DNA of 64,000 bases, taken from GCA-003244245 sp036266995 (GTDB lineage Bacteria; Actinomycetota; Actinomycetes; Mycobacteriales; Pseudonocardiaceae). Positions 1 to 8,553 of the stretch are shown one piece after another (the stretch's first letter is position 1; the number at the start of each line of letters is the position of its first letter). Made by a program: the position numbers and the translations under genes. The notes under the pieces were generated by a model, which was not told the DNA's origin, searched no databases, and was given only the letters and a program-made list of their open reading frames with translations. The stretch spans positions 1 to 64,000 of the forward strand of contig DATAWX010000041.1 of NCBI GenBank assembly GCA_036266995.1, given 5' to 3'.

Positions 1-558
1 CGTACCCCGCTGGAGGACGGCGAGATCCAGTTGGCTCGCCGGGATGGGGTGGTCCGATACCCGGCACGGTGCCTGCTTGTGTTGGCGGCCAATCCGTGCC
101 CGTGCGCTCCGGCCGACGAGCGTGACTGCACGTGCACCTCGTCGGCGCGCAGGCGGTACCTGGGTCGGCTGTCCGGGCCGCTGTTGGATCGGGTGGACCT
201 GCGGGTGGCGATGCGTCCGCTGAAGGACATGGGTGAGTCCGCCTCAGAACCGGAGTGCACCGCGATTGTGCGCGAACGGGTGCTCAGGGCCCGCGAAGCC
301 GCCCGGGCCCGGTGGGCTGGTACGGGTTGGGGCACCAACGCCGAGGTGCCGGGCTCGGTGTTGCGGCGGCGGTTCCGGCTGCAGCGGGAGGTGACCGAGC
401 CCATCGCGGCGGCGTTGCGTCGCGGGATGGTGACGGCGAGAGGAGCGGATCGCACCCTGCGGTTGGCGTGGACGGTGGCGGACCTGGCTGGACGGGACCG
501 CCCGCTGGTGGAGGACGTGAGCGTGGCGATGGGGCTGCGGGACCGGAGCGCGGCATGA
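1..558 (+). CDS. YifB/ComM-family Mg-chelatase-like AAA+ ATPase, C-terminal part (5' end outside window)
   Basis: This is the 3' part of a ComM/YifB ATPase; the frame is already open at base 1, so the start lies upstream. The visible 185 residues hold the end of the AAA+ core (VVRYPAR, then LAANPCPC), the Cys-rich stretch CPCAPADERDCTCTS typical of the family, and the C-terminal helical Mg-chelatase lid ending in VAMGLRDR. Walker A and B lie outside the window. ComM is a hexameric branch-migration helicase acting in natural transformation, and the gene overlaps dprA by ATGA, which fits a DNA-uptake/recombination operon. Assignment rests on family motifs and synteny. Confidence 0.9.
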   Translation, partial: RTPLEDGEIQLARRDGVVRYPARCLLVLAANPCPCAPADERDCTCTSSARRRYLGRLSGPLLDRVDLRVAMRPLKDMGESASEPECTAIVRERVLRAREAARARWAGTGWGTNAEVPGSVLRRRFRLQREVTEPIAAALRRGMVTARGADRTLRLAWTVADLAGRDRPLVEDVSVAMGLRDRSAA

Positions 559-1706
559 CATCGGGGGAGCGGGAGATGCGGCGGGCGCGGGCCTACCTCA
601 GCCGGGTCGCCGAACCACCGGCGCCCGCACTGTCGGAGCTGATCATCGGTGCAGGTCCGGTGCGGGCGGCCCGGTTGGTGGCCGCGGGACAGGTATCCCA
701 GCGGGTGGCCGCAGAGACGGCGGCTCGACGAGCGGACGACCGGGCTGAGGCCGACCTGTCAGCCGTGGCCGCGCTGGGAGGCCGGTTGGTCGTTCCCGAG
801 GACGCCGAGTGGCCCGCCGAGGCGTTCACCTGCTTCGCCACGCCCATCACCCATGCTGACGATCGCTGGCAGGCCCCGGTGGCGCTCTGGGCGCGGGGAG
901 CGGGGCGCCTCGACGAACTCAGCGACCGGGCGGTGGCGGTGGTGGGGGCCAGGGCCGCGACCGGATACGGGGAACACGTCGCGGCCGAGTTCGGCTACGA
1001 ACTTGCCGAAGGCGGCTTTGCGGTGGTCTCCGGCGCCGCGTTCGGCATCGACGGTGCCGCGCACCGTGGTGCGCTCGCCGCCAGCGGCCGCACCGTCGCG
1101 GTGCAGGCCTGTGGGCTGGATCGGGCCTACCCAGCGGGCCACCACAGGCTGCTGGACCGGATCGCTGAGGACGGCGCGGTGGTCAGCGAGTATCCACCGG
1201 GTGTCTGGCCAGCGCGGCACCGCTTCCTGGTACGCAACCGCCTGATCGCGGCATTTGCGGCCGGCACCGTGGTGGTGGAGGCAGGCGTGCGCAGCGGAGC
1301 CCGGCGCACCGCTGCCGCCGCAGCCGCGCTCGGCCGGGTCGTGATGGCGGTGCCGGGTCCGATCACGTCGGCACTGTCGGTCGGGTGTCACCTGCTGGTA
1401 CGCGACGAGCAGGCGGTGTTGGTCACCCGGGTAGCGGAGGTCGTGGAGGCGGTAGGGCGGATCGGGGAGGGCTTCACGCCCCCGCTGGGCACCTCCCACC
1501 GGTGCACCGACGGGCTGAGCCCGGAGTTGCTGGCGGTGTACGAGGCGTTGCCGGCGCGAGCTCCGAGGCATCCAGAGCAGCTGGTGCGCGATTCCGGGGT
1601 GCCGCTTCACCGGGTGCGCGCCGCGCTGCCGCTGTTGGAGCTGCAGGGTCTCGTGGGGTGCGGAGTCAGCGGCTGGCACCGGGTGCGGCCCGACAGTTCT
1701 CCATGA
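555..1706 (+). CDS. dprA: DNA-processing protein DprA
   Basis: DprA/Smf (383 aa) binds incoming single-stranded DNA and loads RecA. The Rossmann-like domain spans roughly residues 125-330 with VVGARAATGYG, VVSGAAFGIDGAAH (normally SGxAxGID), the LDRAYPAGH segment and RNRLIAA; the last about 65 residues form the DprA winged-helix region. The ATG at 555 overlaps the stop of the yifB gene, which decides the start although the frame is open further upstream. It overlaps the next open frame by four bases. The SG-ID motif reads GAAFGID rather than GLARGID, a mild variation. Function is inferred from family and neighbours. Confidence 0.93.
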   Translation: MTSGEREMRRARAYLSRVAEPPAPALSELIIGAGPVRAARLVAAGQVSQRVAAETAARRADDRAEADLSAVAALGGRLVVPEDAEWPAEAFTCFATPITHADDRWQAPVALWARGAGRLDELSDRAVAVVGARAATGYGEHVAAEFGYELAEGGFAVVSGAAFGIDGAAHRGALAASGRTVAVQACGLDRAYPAGHHRLLDRIAEDGAVVSEYPPGVWPARHRFLVRNRLIAAFAAGTVVVEAGVRSGARRTAAAAAALGRVVMAVPGPITSALSVGCHLLVRDEQAVLVTRVAEVVEAVGRIGEGFTPPLGTSHRCTDGLSPELLAVYEALPARAPRHPEQLVRDSGVPLHRVRAALPLLELQGLVGCGVSGWHRVRPDSSP

Positions 1707-1759
1707 ATGGGGTGTGGCGGTGCTTGACGTGGCACCGCCGGGAGCGCAGCGTCCGGCGG

Positions 1760-2701
1760 GTGAGCGAGGACTCTCCGGCGCCTGACTCGCTACCGGACGC
1801 CCTGACTGCGCACCGGGAATGCTTCACGGCCCATCTGCGGTCCGTGCGTGGGCTGTCGCCGCATACGGTGCGGGCTTACCGGGGTGACGTCACCGCGTTG
1901 ATGCAGTATCTGGTCGACTCTGGTCGCGATGATCTCACCGAGTTGGACCTTCCGCTGCTGCGCGGCTGGTTGGGCGCGCAGCACCGCAGCGGGCACCGGC
2001 GCAGCACGCTGGCGCGGCGGACGGCAGCAGCCCGGGCATTCACCGCGTGGGCTAGCCGAGCCGGTGTGCTGGGCAGCGATCCGGGGTGGCGGCTGGTCGC
2101 TCCGCGCCCGCAGCCAGCCCTGCCCGCCGTCCTGCATCCGCACCAGGCTGCCGCCGCACTGGATGCCGCGCAACGCGGCGCCGCTGAGGCGGATCCGATG
2201 GCATTACGTGATCATTCATTGGTGGAGCTGTTGTACGCAACCGGGATACGCGTGTCCGAGCTTTGTGGTCTCGACCTTGGCGATGTCGATACCCAGCGGC
2301 GTCTGGTCCGGGTACTCGGCAAGGGCGCCAAGGAACGCGCGGTGCCCTACGGGCTGCCTGCTGACCGCGCGCTGCTGCGCTGGCTCGAACAGGGGCGCCC
2401 GGCAGTCGCGCAACCGCATTCAGCAGCTGCGTTGTTCCTTGGCGCGCGCGGGGGCCGCGTCGATCAGCGGATCGTCCGCACTGTCGTGCACGACACGGTC
2501 GGTGCGGTACCGGGAGCGCCGGATATGGGTCCGCATGGCCTGCGGCACAGCGCCGCGACTCATCTGCTGGAAGGGGGCGCGGATCTGCGCGCCGTTCAGG
2601 AGTTACTCGGTCACGCTACGCTCGCGACCACGCAGCTCTACACGCATGTCACTGTCGAGAGGCTGAAAGCGATCCATGACCGGAGCCACCCCCGTTCCTG
2701 A
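1760..2701 (+). CDS. xerC: tyrosine recombinase XerC
   Basis: XerC acts with XerD at dif to resolve chromosome dimers. An N-terminal SAM-like core-binding domain covers about residues 15-100 and the catalytic domain the rest. With the GTG at 1760 as residue 1 the catalytic residues are R164 (GIRVSEL), H259 and R262 (HGLRHS), H285 (LLGHATL) and nucleophile Y294 (TTQLYTHV), all present. This start gives 313 aa, the usual length. An ATG at 1703 overlapping the dprA stop would add 19 residues that do not look like XerC and is the main alternative. Its place after dprA is conserved in actinobacteria. It overlaps the sigma-factor gene by 26 bases. Confidence 0.92.
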   Translation: MSEDSPAPDSLPDALTAHRECFTAHLRSVRGLSPHTVRAYRGDVTALMQYLVDSGRDDLTELDLPLLRGWLGAQHRSGHRRSTLARRTAAARAFTAWASRAGVLGSDPGWRLVAPRPQPALPAVLHPHQAAAALDAAQRGAAEADPMALRDHSLVELLYATGIRVSELCGLDLGDVDTQRRLVRVLGKGAKERAVPYGLPADRALLRWLEQGRPAVAQPHSAAALFLGARGGRVDQRIVRTVVHDTVGAVPGAPDMGPHGLRHSAATHLLEGGADLRAVQELLGHATLATTQLYTHVTVERLKAIHDRSHPRS

Positions 2702-3551
2702 GTACCCCGGGGGTCGTGACCGCATCCTGACCGCTGTATCCCCCGCTGGTTCCGCGGCCTGTAGCGGGACTGCGGACGGCCGGGTCGGGGAGGTGGACGC
2801 CGGTATCGTCGCGCTGTGGCAGGCCTACGGGCAGCATCGCGACGCGACCCTGCGTGACCGGCTGGTGCTGCACTACGCGCCGTTGGTCAAGTACGTGGCC
2901 GGCCGAGTGGGAACAGGACTACCCGCCCATGTCGATATCGCCGATTTGGTGCAATCGGGCGTGTTCGGCCTGTGGGATGCCATCGACCGGTTCGAGCCCG
3001 AGCGCGGATTGAAGTTCGAGACCTACGCGATGCAGCGAATCCGCGGCGCGATCCTCGACGAGTTGCGCGCACAGGACTGGGTGCCCCGTACGGTGCGCAG
3101 CCGGGCCCGCGAAGTGGAGCGCGCGCTGGAACGCCTGGAGAGTCGGTTGCAGCGTTCGGCGACCGATGCGGAGGTGGCTGCGGAGCTGGATGTCAGTGTC
3201 GCGGATCTGCGGGAGCTCTACGCCCAGCTGCAGCTCACCAGTGTGATCGCGCTGGATGAGCTCATGGCTGTGGGCCGTGGCGGTACGTCGATCGCCGAGA
3301 CGTTGCCCGACGACACCGCGCAGGAGCCGGGTGCACTCCTCGATTCCGTGGAGAGCAGGCGCCTGCTTGCCGAGGCTGTCTCGCAGCTCACCGACCGGGA
3401 TCGGGTAGTGGTCTCGCTCTACTACTTCGAGAACCTCACCCTCGCCGAGATCGGCCGGGTGCTCGGCGTCACGGAGTCACGGGTCTGCCAGCTGCATACC
3501 AGGGCGGTACTACGGCTCCGGAGCAAGATGCTGGATGCGTCCGCCGGTTGA
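2676..3551 (+). CDS. whiG: WhiG/FliA-family RNA polymerase sigma factor
   Basis: This is a 291-residue group-3 sigma-70 factor. Region 2 (about residues 60-130) contains DLVQSGVFGLWDAIDRF followed by GLKFETYAMQRIRGA and the WVPR segment diagnostic of FliA/WhiG; region 3 follows to about 205; region 4 (about 235-285) has LTDRDRVVVSLYY and an HTH ending ESRVCQLHTRA. In Streptomyces, WhiG triggers sporulation and is held by an anti-sigma factor; other members control flagella. No flagellar, chemotaxis or anti-sigma gene is in the window. Its position between xerC and the M23 peptidase/rpsB matches the whiG locus of sporulating actinomycetes. The first about 45 residues are poorly conserved, so a later start is possible. 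Confidence 0.88.
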   Translation: MTGATPVPEYPGGRDRILTAVSPAGSAACSGTADGRVGEVDAGIVALWQAYGQHRDATLRDRLVLHYAPLVKYVAGRVGTGLPAHVDIADLVQSGVFGLWDAIDRFEPERGLKFETYAMQRIRGAILDELRAQDWVPRTVRSRAREVERALERLESRLQRSATDAEVAAELDVSVADLRELYAQLQLTSVIALDELMAVGRGGTSIAETLPDDTAQEPGALLDSVESRRLLAEAVSQLTDRDRVVVSLYYFENLTLAEIGRVLGVTESRVCQLHTRAVLRLRSKMLDASAG

Positions 3552-3579
3552 GGCACCTGCCCTCGGCCTACGTCGCACG

Positions 3580-4209
3580 TCATTGGTGATCCGCCTGCTC
3601 GTCGATCGGAAGCAGGCGCACCCGCACTCCGGCCAACAATCGCAGCGGGTCCAGATACTGCCTGTCATCCTCTTGTAGGTCCTGCGCCCTGCCGTGTTCA
3701 GGGCTGCGCAGGACACCCCAGTGCAGGCAGACGGTGACCGGGCAGCCTGGGTGGCCGGGCTGCACAATGCCGATCTGCTGACCCCTGGAGACCCGATCGC
3801 CGGCGGTGGCGGTGGGTGACACCGGCTCATACGTCGTGCGCAGCCCCCCTGGGTGATCCACTGACAGCACACCGCGGCCGGCCACAGTGCCGGCGAACAC
3901 CACCGTGCCGGCGCCAGCGGCGAGCACCGCAGCGCCAGCCGTCGAAGCCAGATCAACGCCGCGATGTCCCGGCCCGTAGCGCATCGTCGGCGGATGGAAT
4001 ATCCGCACCACGGTCGGGGAACCGGGAAGTGGCCAGTCAAATCGTGACGCGGGTCCGTCGCCGAGGTCATCAGGCCCGCGGTGGGCCAGAACGTGACTCG
4101 CACGGCTGGTCGAGACCGCGTGATCAGGCCAGGTGGGCAACTGGGACAGCACCGCCGGCCCACCGAAGGTAACCGCGACGAGCAGGGTGGCGATCAGGGA
4201 CCGAGACAT
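3580..4209 (-). CDS. secreted M23/LytM-like peptidase domain protein
   Basis: A 209-residue exported protein with an N-terminal signal segment (SLIATLLVAVTFGGPAVLS) and an M23 domain from about residue 65. The first zinc-ligand motif is HRGVDLAS (H and D). Where typical M23 enzymes have HxH, this one has CLHWG, and TTYEPV replaces the usual YxHL; this matches the variant seen beside rpsB in other actinobacteria, so it may be a weak or non-catalytic cell-wall-binding LytM protein. The ATG at 4209 is chosen because the signal peptide starts there; the frame stays open to 4341. It is divergent from rpsB. Confidence 0.85.
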   Translation of the reverse strand: MSRSLIATLLVAVTFGGPAVLSQLPTWPDHAVSTSRASHVLAHRGPDDLGDGPASRFDWPLPGSPTVVRIFHPPTMRYGPGHRGVDLASTAGAAVLAAGAGTVVFAGTVAGRGVLSVDHPGGLRTTYEPVSPTATAGDRVSRGQQIGIVQPGHPGCPVTVCLHWGVLRSPEHGRAQDLQEDDRQYLDPLRLLAGVRVRLLPIDEQADHQ

Positions 4210-4557
4210 ACCGGCAGCCTCGCCGGGTCGATGCGGGCTGCCCAGCTGCGATGCCGGCGGTTGGGGATAGAGCGGGCCCTGTGGACAGCTGTGGTCGGCG
4301 TGACCACCTGGGCTGCGGTAGGGCGCAGGCAGGTCGTACACTGCACATGCGACTCATATGCGGGTCGACTTCGCGCGCCAGCGCTACGCCCGACAGGGTC
4401 TCGGCGTCCGGCGGTCCTCGTCGCGGTCTTGTCTATCGCGCGGGGTCCGGCCGCTGGTCTGGCGCCAGGGCGGCGGTCCAACCCGGCCCGCCGCGACAAC
4501 CGCATGAGCGTGCTGGCGGAAACCAGCACGCCTGACACATTGAGGTGTGCACCGGCT
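4210..4557 (+). promoter_or_regulatory. divergent intergenic region / rpsB leader
   Basis: This 348-base gap between the M23 gene and rpsB contains no convincing gene. It must hold the promoters for both. The clearest structure is a perfect 9-bp stem at 4508-4516/4523-4531 (GCGTGCTGG, loop CGGAAA) about 27 nt before the rpsB start. The rpsB Shine-Dalgarno is GAGGTG at about 4542-4547. The hairpin could be an attenuator or a ribosomal-protein leader element; no U-run follows it. Confidence 0.5.
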
Positions 4558-5472
4558 ATGGCCGTCGTCACCATGAAGCAGCTACTCGACTCCGGCGTGC
4601 ACTTCGGGCACCAGACCCGCCGCTGGAACCCGAAGATGAAACGCTACATCTTCACCGAGCGCAACGGCATCTACATCATCGACCTGCAGCAGACGTTGAC
4701 CTACATAGACCGGGCCTACGAGTTCATCAAGCAGACCGTGGCCCACGGCGGTTCGATCCTGTTCATCGGCACCAAGAAGCAGGCTCAGGAAGCGATCTCG
4801 CATCACGCGCAGCGGGTCGGCATGCCTTTCGTGAACCACCGCTGGTTGGGTGGCATGCTCACGAACTTCTCCACCGTGCACAAGCGCCTGCAGCGCCTCA
4901 AGGAGCTGGAGTCGATGGAACAGACCGGTGGTTTTTCCGGGCTGACCAAGAAGGAAATCCTGATGCGCACCCGGGAGAAGGATAAGCTGGAGAAGACGCT
5001 GGGTGGGATCCGGGACATGCAGCGGGTGCCCAGCGCAGTGTGGATAGTAGACACCAAAAAGGAGCAGATCGCCGTCGGCGAGGCCCGCAAGCTGGGCATT
5101 CCAGTGGTGGCCATCCTGGACACCAACTGCGATCCCGACGAGGTCGACTACCCCATCCCGGGCAACGACGATGCGATCCGCTCCGCTGCGCTGCTCACTC
5201 GGGTGGTGGCCGACGCCACCGCCGACGGCTTGATGTCGCGGGGCGGACGCTCCGCCGGAGCCGATGGTTCGGACAAGCCCGAGGTCGGCGCAAGCGTCCA
5301 CGAGCCGCTGGCGGAATGGGAGCAGGAGCTGATGGTCTCGAACGCACCGGTTCCCGCCGTCTCCGGCAGCCCGGTGTCCGGCAACCCGGCCTCCGCCGGC
5401 GTGGAGCACGAAGAGGCGGCGCCGTTGCCGGCGGAACCGATGGCCGCCAACAACGGCGTATCGCAGAACTAA
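4558..5472 (+). CDS. rpsB: 30S ribosomal protein S2
   Basis: S2 (304 aa) is a platform protein of the small subunit. The opening AVVTMKQLLDSGVHFGHQ, then RRWNPKMKRYIF and FIGTKKQAQEAI, are standard. The C-terminal tail after about residue 235 is an acidic, Ala/Pro/Ser-rich extension typical of actinobacteria. The ATG at 4558 is preceded by a good Shine-Dalgarno, whereas the upstream open frame has no S2 similarity. It heads the rpsB-tsf-pyrH-frr-cdsA cluster and is followed by a hairpin before tsf. Confidence 0.97.
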   Translation: MAVVTMKQLLDSGVHFGHQTRRWNPKMKRYIFTERNGIYIIDLQQTLTYIDRAYEFIKQTVAHGGSILFIGTKKQAQEAISHHAQRVGMPFVNHRWLGGMLTNFSTVHKRLQRLKELESMEQTGGFSGLTKKEILMRTREKDKLEKTLGGIRDMQRVPSAVWIVDTKKEQIAVGEARKLGIPVVAILDTNCDPDEVDYPIPGNDDAIRSAALLTRVVADATADGLMSRGGRSAGADGSDKPEVGASVHEPLAEWEQELMVSNAPVPAVSGSPVSGNPASAGVEHEEAAPLPAEPMAANNGVSQN

Positions 5473-5473
5473 C

Positions 5474-5491
5474 GGGTCGGCTGCCCGACCC
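5474..5491 (+). terminator. hairpin between rpsB and tsf
   Basis: A 7-bp stem GGGTCGG/CCGACCC with a 4-nt loop starts two bases after the rpsB stop and is followed by TCTTCG. It is short and lacks a clear U-tract, so it is more likely a partial attenuator or mRNA-processing/stabilising hairpin that lowers tsf relative to rpsB than a full terminator. Confidence 0.45.
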
Positions 5492-5533
5492 TCTTCGATC
5501 CGATAACGAAATCTCCAGGACGGTAAAGTCACG

Positions 5534-6349
5534 ATGGCGAATTACTCAGCCGCCGATGTGAAGCGGATCCGGGATCTGACTGGTTCCGGGATGATGGATT
5601 GCAAGAAGGCCCTGGAAGAATCCGGCGGCGACTTCGACCGGGCGGTTGAACTGCTGCGGATCAAGGGCGCCAAGGACGTTGGCAAGCGTGCTGAGCGCAC
5701 CACTGCCAATGGGCTGGTGGCGGCCGAGGGCGGCGTGATGATCGAGCTCAACTGTGAGACCGACTTCGTGGCCAAGGGCGCCGACTTTCAGGAACTCGCC
5801 AACAAGATCGTCGCTGAGGCGATCCGGACCCGGCCGGTCGATGCTGGTGCGCTCGGGCGCGCACCACTCAACGGCGGCACTGTCGACGACGCCGTGCAGG
5901 ACGTCTCGGCCAAGATCGGTGAGAAGCTGCAGCTACGCCGGGTAGTGTCTTTTGACGGCGAGGTGGCCACCTACCTGCACCGCCGCGCCTCCGACCTGCC
6001 GCCCGCGGTGGGCGTGCTCGTCGAGTACGACGGCGGTTCGGCGGACACGGCGCGTGCGGTGGCGATGCAGGTGGCTGCCATGAAGCCGCGCTACGTCACC
6101 CGGGACGAGGTGCCGGCGGACGTGCTGGCCGACGAGCGACGCATCGCCGAAGAAACCGCTCGCAAGGACGGCAAGCCGGAGCAGGCACTACCGAAGATTG
6201 TCGAAGGCCGCCTCAACGGTTTCTACAAGGACGCGGTGTTGCTGGAGCAGTCTTCCGTGCAGGACTCCAAGAAGACCGTGAAGGCGCTTCTGGACGAGGC
6301 CGGGGTGATTGTGCGGCGCTTCGCTCGCTTCGAGGTCGGCCAGGCCTGA
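5534..6349 (+). CDS. tsf: elongation factor Ts
   Basis: EF-Ts (271 aa) is the guanine-nucleotide exchange factor of EF-Tu. The N-terminal UBA-like domain contains VKRIRDLTGSGMMDCKKAL, followed by the EF-Tu-contacting VELNCETDFVAK-type segment (here IELNCETDFVAKGADF) and the C-terminal dimerisation region. It lies 61 nt after rpsB, as in most bacteria, and six bases before pyrH. Confidence 0.97.
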   Translation: MANYSAADVKRIRDLTGSGMMDCKKALEESGGDFDRAVELLRIKGAKDVGKRAERTTANGLVAAEGGVMIELNCETDFVAKGADFQELANKIVAEAIRTRPVDAGALGRAPLNGGTVDDAVQDVSAKIGEKLQLRRVVSFDGEVATYLHRRASDLPPAVGVLVEYDGGSADTARAVAMQVAAMKPRYVTRDEVPADVLADERRIAEETARKDGKPEQALPKIVEGRLNGFYKDAVLLEQSSVQDSKKTVKALLDEAGVIVRRFARFEVGQA

Positions 6350-6355
6350 CGCACC

Positions 6356-7093
6356 ATGAAGGTCGACCGGCTGGTCTCTCCCGGATACCGCAGAGTGCTG
6401 CTCAAACTCGGCGGTGAGATGTTCGGCGGCGGTGGAGTCGGGGTAGACCCTGAGGTGGTCAAGGCAGTCGCGCGGCAGATCGCCGACGTGGTTGCCAGCG
6501 GCGTGCAGATGGCGGTGGTGATCGGCGGGGGAAACTTCTTCCGTGGTGAGGAACTCCACCTGGGCGGCATGGAACGGTCCCGCGGCGATTACATGGGAAT
6601 GCTCGGGACGGTGATGAACTGCCTGGCCCTGCAGGATTTCCTCGAACGTGAGCACAAGATCGACACCCGGGTGCAGACGGCCATCACGATGGGCCAGGTC
6701 GCCGAGCCCTACATCCCGCGCCGGGCGATCAGGCATCTTGAGAAGGGCCGGGTTGTGATCTTCGGCGCAGGGGTGGGAATGCCCTACTTCTCCACCGACA
6801 CCACCGGCGCCCAGCGCGCACTCGAGATCTGTTGCGAGGTTCTGCTGATGGGCAAGGCAGTCGACGGCGTGTACACAGCGGACCCGAAGATCGATCCTTC
6901 GGCCACGATGTTCACCCACATCACCCATCGCGAGGTGCTCGAACGCGGCCTCAAAGTAGCCGACGCGACCGCATTCAGCCTATGCATGGACAACAAGCTT
7001 CCGATCATCGTGTTCAATCTGCTCACTGAAGGCAATATCGCCCGCGCGGTACGTGGTGAGCCCATCGGCACCCTGGTCAGCTCTGAGGCATAA
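6356..7093 (+). CDS. pyrH: uridylate kinase (UMP kinase)
   Basis: UMP kinase (245 aa) of the amino-acid-kinase fold phosphorylates UMP in pyrimidine synthesis. Visible motifs are VLLKLGGEMF near the N-terminus, VVIGGGNFFRG for phosphate binding, the MGMLGTVMNCLALQD helix and the C-terminal TDTTGAQRALE nucleotide segment. The six-base spacing after tsf suggests translational coupling. The conserved neighbour frr follows. Confidence 0.97.
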   Translation: MKVDRLVSPGYRRVLLKLGGEMFGGGGVGVDPEVVKAVARQIADVVASGVQMAVVIGGGNFFRGEELHLGGMERSRGDYMGMLGTVMNCLALQDFLEREHKIDTRVQTAITMGQVAEPYIPRRAIRHLEKGRVVIFGAGVGMPYFSTDTTGAQRALEICCEVLLMGKAVDGVYTADPKIDPSATMFTHITHREVLERGLKVADATAFSLCMDNKLPIIVFNLLTEGNIARAVRGEPIGTLVSSEA

Positions 7094-7122
7094 CGGGCAC
7101 AACGCTAGTTCAAGGAGCAGCC

Positions 7123-7680
7123 GTGATCGACGACACTCTCTTCGATGCCGAGGAGAAGATGGAGAAGGCCGTATCAGTGGCCAAGGAGGACCTCGCCACC
7201 GTCCGTACCGGTCGGGCGAGTCCGACGATGTTCTCCAAGATCGTCGTAGATTACTACGGCTCGGCCACCCCCTTGATCCAACTGGCCAGCGTCTCGGTTC
7301 CCGAGGCCCGGATGGCCGTGATCAAGCCCTACGACCCCAGCCAGCTGCGGCCGATGGAGAAGGCGATCCGGGATTCCGACCTGGGCGTCAACCCGACGAA
7401 TGATGGCATGATCATCCGGGTACTCATCCCGCAGCTGTCCCAGGAACGCCGCCGGGACCTGGTCAAGGTGGCGCACGCTAAGGGCGAAGACGCCAAAGTA
7501 TCCATTCGCAACATCCGTCGTAAGGCCAAGGAACAGCTCAGCCGTATCGGGCGCGACGGCGAGGCAGGTGAGGACGACGTGGCACGGGCAGAGAAGGAAC
7601 TCGAGGCCTTCACGCACCGGTACGTGGGGCAGATCGACGAACTCGTCAAGCACAAGGAATCCGAACTGCTCGAGGTCTGA
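7123..7680 (+). CDS. frr: ribosome recycling factor
   Basis: RRF (185 aa) splits post-termination ribosomes together with EF-G. Typical features are the N-terminal helix with VRTGRASP, the domain-II segment GSATPLIQLASVSVPEAR and the C-terminal NIRRKAKEQL helix. The start has a good AGGAG Shine-Dalgarno. The stop codon abuts the GTG start of cdsA with no gap, implying coupled translation. Confidence 0.97.
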   Translation: MIDDTLFDAEEKMEKAVSVAKEDLATVRTGRASPTMFSKIVVDYYGSATPLIQLASVSVPEARMAVIKPYDPSQLRPMEKAIRDSDLGVNPTNDGMIIRVLIPQLSQERRRDLVKVAHAKGEDAKVSIRNIRRKAKEQLSRIGRDGEAGEDDVARAEKELEAFTHRYVGQIDELVKHKESELLEV

Positions 7681-8553
7681 GTGGCTGCCAGCGGACTGCC
7701 CGAGCAACCCATTTCCGCTGTGCATCCAGAGCAGCGCCCCGACGGTCCACGGGCCGGCCGGAACCTGTGGGCCGCGATCGCGGTCGGGCTGTTGTTGGGC
7801 GGTGGGATCCTGGTCGCCCTGTTCACCGTGCGACACGTCTTCATCGGGATTGTCGCCACCGCGGTAGCGGTGTCCAGCTGGGAGCTGGCCGGGGTCCTGC
7901 GTGGGGCAGGGATACGGATCTCGCTGCCACCAGTGCTGCTCGGCGGTCAAGCCATGGTGTGGCTGGCCTGGCCGTTCGGCCGGGACGGGATACTCATCGC
8001 ATTCGTCGTCACCGCGCTGGTCTGCCTGCTGTGGCGCTTTCCCCGCGGCGCGGACGGGTACGTCCGCGACGTCAGCGCGTCAGTCTTCAGCGCGACTTAC
8101 GTGGGGGGTTTCGCCGCCTTCGCAACGTTGCTGGTGGTGCCCGAGGACGGGGCGGTACGGGTTCTGTGTCTGATGCTCGCCGGGGTGGGCTCGGACGTCG
8201 GAGGCTACGCCACCGGCGTGCTGGGCGGCCGGCACCTGATGGCGCCGTCGATCAGCCCGAAGAAGTCCTGGGAGGGCTTCATCGGATCACTGCTGGTCGG
8301 GACCGCGGCGGGTGCGCTATCGGTGACCTTCCTGCTGGACGGCCAGCTGTGGCGGGGAGTGTTGTTCGGGGCGGCGATCGTGCTCACCGCCACCGGAGGG
8401 GATCTGGTCGAATCACTGATCAAGCGTGACTTGGGCGTCAAGGATATGGGTACCGTGCTGCCCGGCCACGGCGGATTGATGGACCGGATGGACTCATTGC
8501 TGCCCTCGGCGGTCGTAGCCTGGCTACTGCTGAGCCTGCTCGTCCCGTCCTAG
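7681..8553 (+). CDS. cdsA: phosphatidate cytidylyltransferase (CDP-diacylglycerol synthase)
   Basis: This 290-residue polytopic membrane enzyme makes CDP-diacylglycerol from phosphatidate and CTP. Several hydrophobic helices follow a polar N-terminus of about 30 residues. The C-terminal CdsA signature is present: SPKKSWEGFIGS, then GDLVESLIKRDLGVKDMGT with a GHGGLMDRMDS end carrying the metal-binding Asp. The GTG start directly follows the frr stop. Its 3' end overlaps the convergent VOC gene by four bases. Confidence 0.95.
   Translation: MAASGLPEQPISAVHPEQRPDGPRAGRNLWAAIAVGLLLGGGILVALFTVRHVFIGIVATAVAVSSWELAGVLRGAGIRISLPPVLLGGQAMVWLAWPFGRDGILIAFVVTALVCLLWRFPRGADGYVRDVSASVFSATYVGGFAAFATLLVVPEDGAVRVLCLMLAGVGSDVGGYATGVLGGRHLMAPSISPKKSWEGFIGSLLVGTAAGALSVTFLLDGQLWRGVLFGAAIVLTATGGDLVESLIKRDLGVKDMGTVLPGHGGLMDRMDSLLPSAVVAWLLLSLLVPS

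Noticed and set aside
1703..1759. Upstream ATG start for xerC
   Set aside because: It would add 19 Arg-rich residues not typical of XerC; the GTG at 1760 gives the normal length, though the ATG cannot be fully excluded.
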